Source: Acidobacteriota bacterium (GTDB lineage Bacteria > Acidobacteriota > UBA6911 > JACQSX01). From it: DNA of 64,000 nt. The position numbers were made by a program, and so were the translations under genes. Below the pieces are notes generated by a model, which worked only from the letters and a program-made list of their open reading frames with translations, was not told the origin of the DNA and searched no databases. Location of the stretch: positions 1 through 64,000 of the forward strand of contig JACQSX010000016.1 in assembly GCA_016211105.1 (NCBI GenBank), given 5' to 3'. Below, one piece after another: positions 44,053 through 51,971 of the stretch; within the stretch, counting starts at the first letter, position 1, and every line of letters starts with the position of its first letter.

Positions 44053-45717
44053 ATGCGGAAGGCGAGATTTTACGGATATAGCGTCGTTGTTGTGTTGCTT
44101 GGCCTTTTATCTCTTACCGCCATCGACTGGGTGAATGAGGCTTTCTTTAAAGCCAGGTTTTCTTACCCCGCTCCCCGGATTCCGGAGTGGTCCTTGCCGG
44201 GCAGGCAGTACACGCGCGAGGAACTTCTGCCTTATGCTCGGAAACTGGTAGAGCGAACTCACGGCAGATTTGGGATGGGTCCTATCAATCCGGGCGATAA
44301 GATCCTGGTGATTGCGGCCCAATCTCAGGACCCGGTTACGTTTGAGGCCGTAAAGACTGCGATGCGCGAAAAGGGGGCTGCGCAGGTGGATTTGATCACC
44401 TATGACCAACTTCCCAGAATCGGGCGTAACCCTGGGTCAGCAGAACCGAATCCGGACCCCCACGTTCGCAATTTTGGGAGACTGCTTCGGTACGGAAAGG
44501 ATGGTTACCTGGAGTGGGAACGACTAGTACTCAACGAGCCCGGCGCAGCGACGGCCCAGCGCAATATGGGCGCTTGGTTCATGCTCAACTGGGCCAAACA
44601 AGATCCGAATAGATGGCAGCAATACGATAAGATTTACGCGCTGGAGGCTGGCCCGTTTGGCGAGTACATCTGGGGTAAGAAGTTCAGAGGCTATTGGCTC
44701 CTCGAGAAACCGAACGACCTGTTATTCCCGTTCAATCACTTCCCCTCCGACTTGTATTCTCTGGTCGATGATAAGGTCACGAGTTTAAAACAGGGAGGTG
44801 TCGCCGAGGTGAGACACACGGATCCAGAAGGAACCGATCTTAGAGCGGTAATGAATGAGGAGCAATCGCGGCTTTTTGCAAAATTTGGAAACCAGACGCC
44901 GGGACATCTCCAAGTCATGCCGCGGGGTTACAATGCTGAGAAGTTCGAAGGTGTGATTGCCGGGACATCGAACCACTGGGGCTTCTTTCCCTATATGAAG
45001 CTCTATGTCAAGGATGGAGTGGTCACCAAGGCAGAGGGAGGCGGAGAGTTTGGTAGAAAGTTTAATGAATATATCGAGAGGTACCAGAACGTGCAGTGGC
45101 CCGGTTTTGCAAAACCCGGGTACTTTTGGGTCGGGGAAGACTCCTTAGGGACCAATCCCAAGGGTGCAAGGCCTTACTGGCGGCTGGTCGGTGGAACCGG
45201 TACGGTCTATCCCAATGTAGACGAGAGGAACCGATCGGGTGTGATTCACTTTGGCATCGGCATCGAGTGTAGCGCCTCTGGGGTGGGTGAGGAACAGTGT
45301 ATGCAGTGGGCCGCCGAAAATAGGATGCCGTTTACGCATGCGCCTCACGTGCATATCCAGTTCAGCACGATTCAATACAAGATGCGGGAAACCGGCCAAT
45401 GGGTCACCGTAGTGGATAAAGGGTGGGTGACGGCCAACGATGATCCTGAGGTGCGGGCGCTAGCGGCCAAGTACGGCAGGCCGGAAGAGGTTCTAAGCTA
45501 TGAGTGGATTCCTGTAAAACCGACGATCAACTATCCTGGAAACTGGGAGGACTATGTAAAGGATCCCTGGAAATATGTGGAGATGGAAGCGAACGGCAAG
45601 ATATCCGGGATGCCGAGATTGTCTTGGAGTATCGGTGTCATAGTGATTTTTTGGATTCTCCTTGGAGGGATTTGGTGGCTGATGTACCGGGCATATCGCA
45701 GGTCTTTGAGCTCCTAA
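44053..45717 (+). CDS. Membrane-anchored M29-aminopeptidase-like protein (copy 1)
   Basis: This 554-residue protein has one N-terminal membrane segment (YSVVVVLLGLLSLTAIDWV) and one C-terminal segment (IGVIVIFWILLGGIWWLMY), so the ~480-residue middle is probably periplasmic. The middle resembles the aminopeptidase T (M29)/NicX-like fold. It shows AEVRHTDPEGTDLRAVMNEE, FEGVIAGTSNHWGFFPYMKL, EGGGEFGRKFNEY, VDERNRSGVIHFGIGIE and HAPHVHIQF, with candidate Glu and His ligands and an H-x-H in place of the H-x-D of M29. Whether it is a peptidase or another metalloenzyme is open. It lies 131 bases after CFFYMH copy 3 and has a near duplicate at 46616. Confidence 0.7.
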   Translation: MRKARFYGYSVVVVLLGLLSLTAIDWVNEAFFKARFSYPAPRIPEWSLPGRQYTREELLPYARKLVERTHGRFGMGPINPGDKILVIAAQSQDPVTFEAVKTAMREKGAAQVDLITYDQLPRIGRNPGSAEPNPDPHVRNFGRLLRYGKDGYLEWERLVLNEPGAATAQRNMGAWFMLNWAKQDPNRWQQYDKIYALEAGPFGEYIWGKKFRGYWLLEKPNDLLFPFNHFPSDLYSLVDDKVTSLKQGGVAEVRHTDPEGTDLRAVMNEEQSRLFAKFGNQTPGHLQVMPRGYNAEKFEGVIAGTSNHWGFFPYMKLYVKDGVVTKAEGGGEFGRKFNEYIERYQNVQWPGFAKPGYFWVGEDSLGTNPKGARPYWRLVGGTGTVYPNVDERNRSGVIHFGIGIECSASGVGEEQCMQWAAENRMPFTHAPHVHIQFSTIQYKMRETGQWVTVVDKGWVTANDDPEVRALAAKYGRPEEVLSYEWIPVKPTINYPGNWEDYVKDPWKYVEMEANGKISGMPRLSWSIGVIVIFWILLGGIWWLMYRAYRRSLSS

Positions 45718-45779
45718 TTGGAAAGAGAGCGTGATCACGAAGCGCCCACTCCACGACTTTTTGTACTACCTGATCCTTC

Positions 45780-46382
45780 ATGCTGCTGGAAGAAGACAAG
45801 TTGTCTAAACTCACGTCCTTCCGATTGACTATACTCGCAGTGGCAGTACTTGTATCGGATCCGCTTTTTACGGCAACAGCCCGCGCTCAACGAGACTTGG
45901 TGGGGCCGCGCTTGGATTTAAGTTTTGCCGCGCAAACTCCGGGAAGCGAAGTTTCTTTGGTTCTTTACTTAAGTGTTCCCCCCGATGTCAAAATTGGGAC
46001 CGCCATAAGCAAGATCACATTTCCTAATCGTGTGCTTTCATTTCAAAGAGTAGTGAAGGGTCTATCATCTGAGCTGGTGAATGCAGAAGTAACAGCCGTT
46101 GTGAACGTGGATAGTGATAACTTACAGAATTCAGTAGTGACAGTGGCCGTGTCCAGCAGAGAGCGGAAGGCCATTCCCGGAGGTGCGGTGGCCGATCTTA
46201 GATTCAAAATCTATGAGCGCACCCAGACGGGTCAGACCATAAGGTTGAAGAATGTAATTACCGCGCTGACCACCGACGATCCTCCCAAACCAGTAAAGCC
46301 GATCATGGGTGAAAATGGGGAGATCCGAGTCACCGCGACTGTGCCGAGTCCAGTGTTCTCCTGTTTCTTTTACATGCACTAA
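45780..46382 (+). CDS. Secreted cohesin-like protein ending in CFFYMH (copy 4)
   Basis: This 200-residue protein has a signal segment (LTILAVAVLVSDPLFTATARA). The cohesin-like body (LDLSFAAQTPGSEVSLVLYL, ISKITFPNRVLSFQRVVKGL, VVTVAVSSRERKAIPGGAVA, DLRFKIYERTQTGQTIRLKN) ends VTATVPSPVFSCFFYMH-stop. The body is closer to copy 1 than to copies 2 and 3, yet the last six residues are identical in all four. It is placed 62 bases after M29-like copy 1 and 233 bases before M29-like copy 2, so CFFYMH and M29-like genes alternate. Confidence 0.8.
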   Translation: MLLEEDKLSKLTSFRLTILAVAVLVSDPLFTATARAQRDLVGPRLDLSFAAQTPGSEVSLVLYLSVPPDVKIGTAISKITFPNRVLSFQRVVKGLSSELVNAEVTAVVNVDSDNLQNSVVTVAVSSRERKAIPGGAVADLRFKIYERTQTGQTIRLKNVITALTTDDPPKPVKPIMGENGEIRVTATVPSPVFSCFFYMH

Positions 46383-46615
46383 TTCAAGATGCGAGATCAT
46401 ACGCGCTTGACTCGCTTGAGTTCGCTGCCGTCCGCGAGAATAGCGAAAGGAGTATGGATCTTGTTGTCGACAGTCTTTGAGGCACATTTACTTTACGCGG
46501 TCATACCCCTGGGCCGTATTTCTATCAGGGTCTCGTCGCGAGAGTGTGGAGAAGGCGATTCCACGGGCGCGACCGTGGGCCCCCGCAGGCATTTCGTTGT
46601 TGGAGGATAGTAATT

Positions 46616-48307
46616 ATGGGGAAGGCGAGATTTTACGGATACAGCATGGTTCTCCTGTTGCTTGGCCTATTGTCCCTTACGACGATTGACTGGGTCAATC
46701 AAGCTTTCTTTAAGGCGAGGTTCTCCTATCCGGCCCCTTTGATTCCCGAATGGTCCTTGCCGGCTAAGGAATATACGGTTGAAGACCTTCTACCTTATGC
46801 AATGAGAGCGGTGGAGCAGACGTATGGGAGATCGGCCATTGGCCCGATTAACCAAGGAGATAAGATTCTAGTGATCGCAGCTCAATCGCAAGACAAGATT
46901 GCCTGGGAGGCGATGAAGACTGCGATGCTCAAGAAGGGCGCCGCTCAGGCGGATCTAATCACTTACGACCAGCTTCCACGAATCGGTCGCAATCCAGGCT
47001 GGACGGAACCTCACCCAGATCCTCAGGTCCGTAACTTTGGGAGAGCGTTGCGGTACGGAAAAGATGGTTATCTGGAGTGGGAGAGACTGATCGTCAATGA
47101 GCCGGGGGCAGATATCGGGCAGAGGAACATGTCTGCATGGTTGTTGCTCAACTGGACCAGGTCAGACCCCAATACGACTAAACCAGACCCAAACCTCTGG
47201 AAGCAGTACGACAAGATCTATGCATTGGACGCAGGGCCATTTGCGCGGCGATATCTGGCTCCTAAGTGGAAGGCGTACTGGTTGTACGAAAGACCTCAGG
47301 ATCTATTATTCCCATACAACTCATTCCCGGCTGACGTGTGGAAGCTGATCGACGATAAGGTCTATGGTTACATTCAAGGCGGCGTGGCCGAAATAAGACA
47401 CACCGATCCGGAAGGCACCGATATCAGCGTGGTGTTGAATGAGGCACAGTCGATGTTGTTTGCGGCAGAGGAAAAGAATCCTGGGCACCATTTTATGTTG
47501 CCCCGGCCCCCTTATTTTGCCGACAAGTTTGAAGGGGTAATTGCGGGGACTTCAAACCATTGGGGATTTTTTCCTTTGCTAAAGCTCTATTTTAAGGATG
47601 CGCGAATCTACAAAGTAGAAGGGGGAGGCAAATTCGGAGAGAAGTTTAAAGAGTACATAAAGAAATATGAGAATATACAGTGGCCCGGCTATCGAGTGCC
47701 TGGCTTTTTCTTTGTTACAGAAGACGCGCTGGGGACCAATCCTAAAGGGGGCCGACCCTATTGGAGGCTGGTGAACGGTACGGGTACGGTGTATCCAAAC
47801 GTGGATGAAAGAAACCGGTCTGGGGTGATTCACTTTGGCATCGGTCTTGAGTGTGAGCGCTCTGCGGTAGGTGATGAAGCGTGCATGAAGTGGGCAGCAG
47901 ACAATAGGATGCCCTTCACGCATGCGCCTCATGTCCATATTCAGTTCAGCACCATCCAGTACAAGATGCGGGAGACCGCCCAATGGATCACGATGGTGGA
48001 TAAGGGATGGGTGACCACCAACGATGATCCTGAGGTAAGGGCACTGGCGGCAAAATACGGCAGCCCGGAGGAAGTCCTCAAATATGAATGGATTCCGATC
48101 AAACCCACCATTAACTATCCTGGGAGCTGGGAAGACTACCAGCAAGATCCCTGGAAGTACGTGGAACTGGAAGCGGCGGGCAGGATATCGCGAGTATCAC
48201 CGTGGAGTGTAGCGAGCATCGTCATCTTCTGGATGCTACTGGCGTTGATTTGGTGGCTCATGTACCGGAGCTATCGCAAGTTTAAGACCGCTTCATTGGG
48301 GATATAG
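46616..48307 (+). CDS. Membrane-anchored M29-aminopeptidase-like protein (copy 2)
   Basis: This 563-residue protein starts at ATG 46616, with GGAGG 8 bases upstream and MGKARFYGYS matching copy 1 (MRKARFYGYS). The membrane segments are YSMVLLLLGLLSLTTIDWV and VASIVIFWMLLALIWWLMY. It has the same middle motifs as copy 1: AEIRHTDPEGTDISVVLNEA, FEGVIAGTSNHWGFFPLLKL, VDERNRSGVIHFGIGLE and HAPHVHIQF. It carries a small insertion (RSDPNTTKPDPNLW). It ends 2 bases before the ABC permease gene, so the two are translationally linked and probably work together. Confidence 0.7.
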   Translation: MGKARFYGYSMVLLLLGLLSLTTIDWVNQAFFKARFSYPAPLIPEWSLPAKEYTVEDLLPYAMRAVEQTYGRSAIGPINQGDKILVIAAQSQDKIAWEAMKTAMLKKGAAQADLITYDQLPRIGRNPGWTEPHPDPQVRNFGRALRYGKDGYLEWERLIVNEPGADIGQRNMSAWLLLNWTRSDPNTTKPDPNLWKQYDKIYALDAGPFARRYLAPKWKAYWLYERPQDLLFPYNSFPADVWKLIDDKVYGYIQGGVAEIRHTDPEGTDISVVLNEAQSMLFAAEEKNPGHHFMLPRPPYFADKFEGVIAGTSNHWGFFPLLKLYFKDARIYKVEGGGKFGEKFKEYIKKYENIQWPGYRVPGFFFVTEDALGTNPKGGRPYWRLVNGTGTVYPNVDERNRSGVIHFGIGLECERSAVGDEACMKWAADNRMPFTHAPHVHIQFSTIQYKMRETAQWITMVDKGWVTTNDDPEVRALAAKYGSPEEVLKYEWIPIKPTINYPGSWEDYQQDPWKYVELEAAGRISRVSPWSVASIVIFWMLLALIWWLMYRSYRKFKTASLGI

Positions 48308-48309
48308 CG

Positions 48310-51231
48310 ATGCCTTTTTTGTTCCGGCTCCTGGGAGGGAAGGCACTCCTCGCCTTTGCACTCACAAGTTTAAGTATTCTCCTGATTCTCACAGCCACCA
48401 ACGTCTCATCTCAGCACGGATTGAAGCAATACGTTGAAGAGCAGGTGGGAAAGCTCCCCTGGGACATCACGATCTACCAGCAAGACAACCTTGGCGCGTG
48501 GAAGCAGTTAAGGGACCAATTGCGCAGTTTAAGGCATGTGAAACAGGTCGAGAGTCTGGTCCTCGTCACGATACCTGGCATCCCCGAATTGAAGGTTCAC
48601 GTGGATGGAAAGGAGATCTTCTTTCCGTGGGTCACGATCGTATCCGCAACCCAGCCGGCTCTCCTGCCGCCCGAGTTGGCGCTCGCGAAGTTAGCCGAGG
48701 GATCAGCGTCTGTCGTGACGTTCGGACCTCAAGGGTTCATTCAGTCCTTTGGCGCGCGCGTTGGAAGCCAGATTGACGTAGGACTGAGTCTCCAGTCCGA
48801 AACGTCGGCGACACATAACGGCTATCATTTCCAAGCGGGAAGTTATGAGTCCAAACTACTCTCTACGCGGGTCTCCACCCTCAGTCAAGTGGACCGGTCT
48901 CAGTTCCTTAAGTGGTTGCTTTCCAAGACCGGCTCTATATCCTTTATCTCGCCTTACGCCCTTACATTGTATGTCCCGCCGGCAGATGTCCCGGACTTTC
49001 TTAGCAGACTTTTCGCCAACGAGTACGTGTTCAGTGTAGGTCATGCAGATTCCCCCATCATCCCGGAGGTAACCCACCTGATTTCGGTGGATAGAAGCGC
49101 ACTCGTGTCCGGGTGGGATCTTGCAGGTTCAAGCGCAGGAGTTCAGGCGACGATTGGTTCTGCTAAGGCGGTCGCAAACAGGGTGACTCCGTTTAACTAT
49201 ATCAACAGTGACCTCGGCCTCACACTAAGTAAACTTGCAGCCGTTTCAAGATTAGTGAGACTGGCCAGCGTCGCCGTCGCATTTCCTCTCCTGTGGGTGA
49301 CGTGGATATTCACCAGTACGCTCGCCGGACTCGTAGCCCTGAATCAGAGGAGGACGATAGGACTGCTGAGACTCAGGGGGGTGCCGGGAGCGACCATACG
49401 AAGGGGATTCTCCAGCATCATGCTCTTCAGTAGTCTAGGCGGAGCGCTAGGCGGTCTGATCCTCGGTGTGTATTTACCAGTCTCCATTTATCGATTCACG
49501 GCCGGGGAGCGGGTGCCCTCCCATTTAATTCCCAAGATTCAAGACCCACTTTCGTCAGTACTCTATGTAGCTGTAGCCGGGTTGTTGACGTGGATCATGG
49601 CTAGAAAAGTCTTGTCCTACGTTATGAGCCGGACTCCGGTTGAGGCGGTGGTACGGGTCTCCGAACACGAAGCCAGCAGCTTTGCGCCCAGAATCTCAGA
49701 GTTGCAGATCGTTCCTCTTTTGCTTGGAAGTTACAAGCTCATCGCATGGCTCGTCGGTTTTCGACTCGAAGGCAGGATCGGGAGACTTCCTCCCTTGACA
49801 GGGTACATCCTGTTGCTCGGTGATAGCGCGTTGAATCTTATCGGTCCCGCGCTTTTTTTGTACGGGATCATCTCCATCCTGGCGGCGAAATTTGGAGTCA
49901 TGCAACGAGTGCTGCTTCCATTCGGACGGCTTGTTGGAGGACGCCTGTCGAAGGTGATGATTCGCTCTCTGGCTTTGAAGTATCACCGGGTTGCCCAGGT
50001 CGTCTTGACGGCAGCGTTGCTGCTGAGCGTATCCCTGTATCCTCAAGTCTCTTTGGATACCTTTAATGATCACGTTTCCGGCGCCGCTAAGGTAGCGGTT
50101 GGTGCGTCCATGGGATTAGTGTTTGACGCTGGTAGGCTGACCGGGCATTCCAATCCAGGTCTTGGTGAAGTCGCCACGATAGCGAAGTCCCTCGTGGCCA
50201 GGGCGGGGCACGTAAAAGAAGTGGAGGAGGTCACACCCATCATTGGTTTCATGCCCACGATCTCGCTCACAGGCGCAAGCGGGCATACCCTGTATTTCTT
50301 GGATCCAACACAGTATTTGAGGACGGTAAACCGAGATGATGGTCTCGGTATAGGGAAGCCGTTTCATGAAGTCATCGGCGGTTTGACCCACGGAGTGGCG
50401 ATCTCGAAGGGTTTTGCCGACAGGCTTCCCTTAAAGCAGGGTGATCAGGTTCCCATAGGCAGATCTTTCTCGGGCGACAGGATAAGCTCAGAAATGGAAG
50501 GTATCGTCTCCTATTTGCCCGGCATACCTAGTCTGGCGCCTGATTTTCGGGAGGGCTATGCAGCGGCAGAAATCGAATATCTCACCTCCCTGTTCGCTAG
50601 CAACCCTTATATGGTCGCGAGCATGGATACCGGCTCGACATCTTCCATCGCAGGGACCGTGAGTGATGTGACCTTGCTGGTGAAACTGAGACCGAATGTC
50701 GATCTTGCAGCGGCTCGGTCTAGTGTCCTGCATGTGCTTCCATTTGACCCAGACAGAATTCGCACCGTACCCGAAGAGATGTCTGCCCTGGGTAAAGATA
50801 TGTTTATCCACCTCTCCACAGGCAATATGAGGCTCATTATGTGGGCGGGTATCCTTATATCTTTATCTGGCATCCTGGTTCTTTTTTTAGTGAATTATGC
50901 AGAGAGCAAGAGGATCTTTTCGCTGCTCCGGCTGAGAGGCGCTTCCCCCAGTCAGATCATTCGACTGTCCTCTTCAGAAGTCATTACAACGGCTTTCGTG
51001 GGGGTGCTGATTGGCTCAGCGGTAGGGATCGTTTCGGGATACGGCGTCGCCAATCATCTGAGGACCATTTCTCTTGCGATGACGACGATGGCTACTCTTC
51101 CATCCAGGATTATATGGTCTTCATCCGTTTTTGCCATCATCTTGGGATTAACTTCGCTTTTAATCTTAATATCGATTGTGTTAGGAGCTTATGTCTTTAG
51201 AAGAACGGCAAGAGAAAGTTTGCAGATTTAG
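48310..51231 (+). CDS. FtsX-type ABC transporter permease
   Basis: This 973-residue permease of the MacB/FtsX/LolC type has TM1 near residues 10-30 (ALLAFALTSLSILLILTA) and a large periplasmic domain (~35-310). A first FtsX domain contains LVALNQRRTIGLLRLRGVPG. Further TM segments and a second periplasmic domain (~600-840) follow, then a second FtsX domain with NYAESKRIFSLLRLRGASPS and terminal TMs. Two FtsX copies in one chain mean one polypeptide may serve as both half-transporters. Such systems move lipoproteins, peptides or lipids out of the inner membrane instead of importing. It is coupled to M29-like copy 2 (2-base gap) and to its ATPase (29 bases). Confidence 0.88.
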   Translation: MPFLFRLLGGKALLAFALTSLSILLILTATNVSSQHGLKQYVEEQVGKLPWDITIYQQDNLGAWKQLRDQLRSLRHVKQVESLVLVTIPGIPELKVHVDGKEIFFPWVTIVSATQPALLPPELALAKLAEGSASVVTFGPQGFIQSFGARVGSQIDVGLSLQSETSATHNGYHFQAGSYESKLLSTRVSTLSQVDRSQFLKWLLSKTGSISFISPYALTLYVPPADVPDFLSRLFANEYVFSVGHADSPIIPEVTHLISVDRSALVSGWDLAGSSAGVQATIGSAKAVANRVTPFNYINSDLGLTLSKLAAVSRLVRLASVAVAFPLLWVTWIFTSTLAGLVALNQRRTIGLLRLRGVPGATIRRGFSSIMLFSSLGGALGGLILGVYLPVSIYRFTAGERVPSHLIPKIQDPLSSVLYVAVAGLLTWIMARKVLSYVMSRTPVEAVVRVSEHEASSFAPRISELQIVPLLLGSYKLIAWLVGFRLEGRIGRLPPLTGYILLLGDSALNLIGPALFLYGIISILAAKFGVMQRVLLPFGRLVGGRLSKVMIRSLALKYHRVAQVVLTAALLLSVSLYPQVSLDTFNDHVSGAAKVAVGASMGLVFDAGRLTGHSNPGLGEVATIAKSLVARAGHVKEVEEVTPIIGFMPTISLTGASGHTLYFLDPTQYLRTVNRDDGLGIGKPFHEVIGGLTHGVAISKGFADRLPLKQGDQVPIGRSFSGDRISSEMEGIVSYLPGIPSLAPDFREGYAAAEIEYLTSLFASNPYMVASMDTGSTSSIAGTVSDVTLLVKLRPNVDLAAARSSVLHVLPFDPDRIRTVPEEMSALGKDMFIHLSTGNMRLIMWAGILISLSGILVLFLVNYAESKRIFSLLRLRGASPSQIIRLSSSEVITTAFVGVLIGSAVGIVSGYGVANHLRTISLAMTTMATLPSRIIWSSSVFAIILGLTSLLILISIVLGAYVFRRTARESLQI

Positions 51232-51260
51232 ACGAAACTTCCAGTGGATACAAAAAGACT

Positions 51261-51959
51261 ATGAATGGTGATGGTTTTTTTGTTGGCGGTGGTGTAACAA
51301 TTAAAGTGAGTGGGCTCACCAAGCTCTACAGAACGTCTGCCGAAGAGGTGCGAGCTCTCAAAGGAATCCAATGGGAAGTACGGGCGGGAGAAGCGGTGGC
51401 TCTGATGGGGCCATCGGGCTGCGGCAAGACGACCCTGCTTAATCTTTTAGGCGGAGTGGATCGTCCCACCGAGGGAAAGATTGTTGTCGGCGATCAGGAG
51501 CTGACCACGCTGAAGGAACGAGATTTGGAAAAGTATCGGCTGGTTGGAGTGGGCTTTGTTTTTCAATTCTTTAATCTGATCCCCACACTCACGGCGTTGG
51601 AAAATGTGGAGTTCCCTATGTTGATTTCAGGCGCTACTTCAGAAAAACACTATCGAAGGGCTGAAGGACTCCTTCAGATGGTGGGACTTGGAGAGAAACT
51701 TCATAAGAGACCGGAAGAGCTGAGCGGGGGAGAACAGCAGCGCGTTGCTGTGGCTGTGGCCCTGGCGAATGACCCATCCCTGATCCTCGCGGATGAACCT
51801 ACCGGCAATCTTGACAGTGAAAATACTCAGGCGATCGCCAACCTCTTTGCGTCGCTGGCAGGGAGCTACGGCAAGACAGTAGTGATGGCGAGCCACGATC
51901 CAAAAGCGCTGGAGCAGTTTGATAAGGTATTCCGCATGCGGGACGGTCAGTTTGTTTAA
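51261..51959 (+). CDS. LolD/MacB-type ABC transporter ATPase
   Basis: This 232-residue ABC ATPase has Walker [10 protein letters not shown]-loop [20 protein letters not shown], signature [20 protein letters not shown], Walker [14 protein letters not shown] and switch His in [10 protein letters not shown]. The [16 protein letters not shown] stretch is typical of LolD/MacB/FtsE-like partners of FtsX permeases. It energises the permease at 48310. The next gene, xsc, begins 12 bases later, so exporter and sulfonate enzyme share a transcript. Confidence 0.92.
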   Translation: MNGDGFFVGGGVTIKVSGLTKLYRTSAEEVRALKGIQWEVRAGEAVALMGPSGCGKTTLLNLLGGVDRPTEGKIVVGDQELTTLKERDLEKYRLVGVGFVFQFFNLIPTLTALENVEFPMLISGATSEKHYRRAEGLLQMVGLGEKLHKRPEELSGGEQQRVAVAVALANDPSLILADEPTGNLDSENTQAIANLFASLAGSYGKTVVMASHDPKALEQFDKVFRMRDGQFV

Positions 51960-51971
51960 CAGAAGGAGGAA

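Noticed and set aside
21885-46382. CFFYMH as an exosortase, sortase or type IX sorting signal
   Set aside because: Those signals need a hydrophobic helix plus basic tail (PEP-CTERM, LPXTG) or a ~70-residue beta domain. Here the motif is the extreme C-terminus directly after a beta-strand with no basic residues following.
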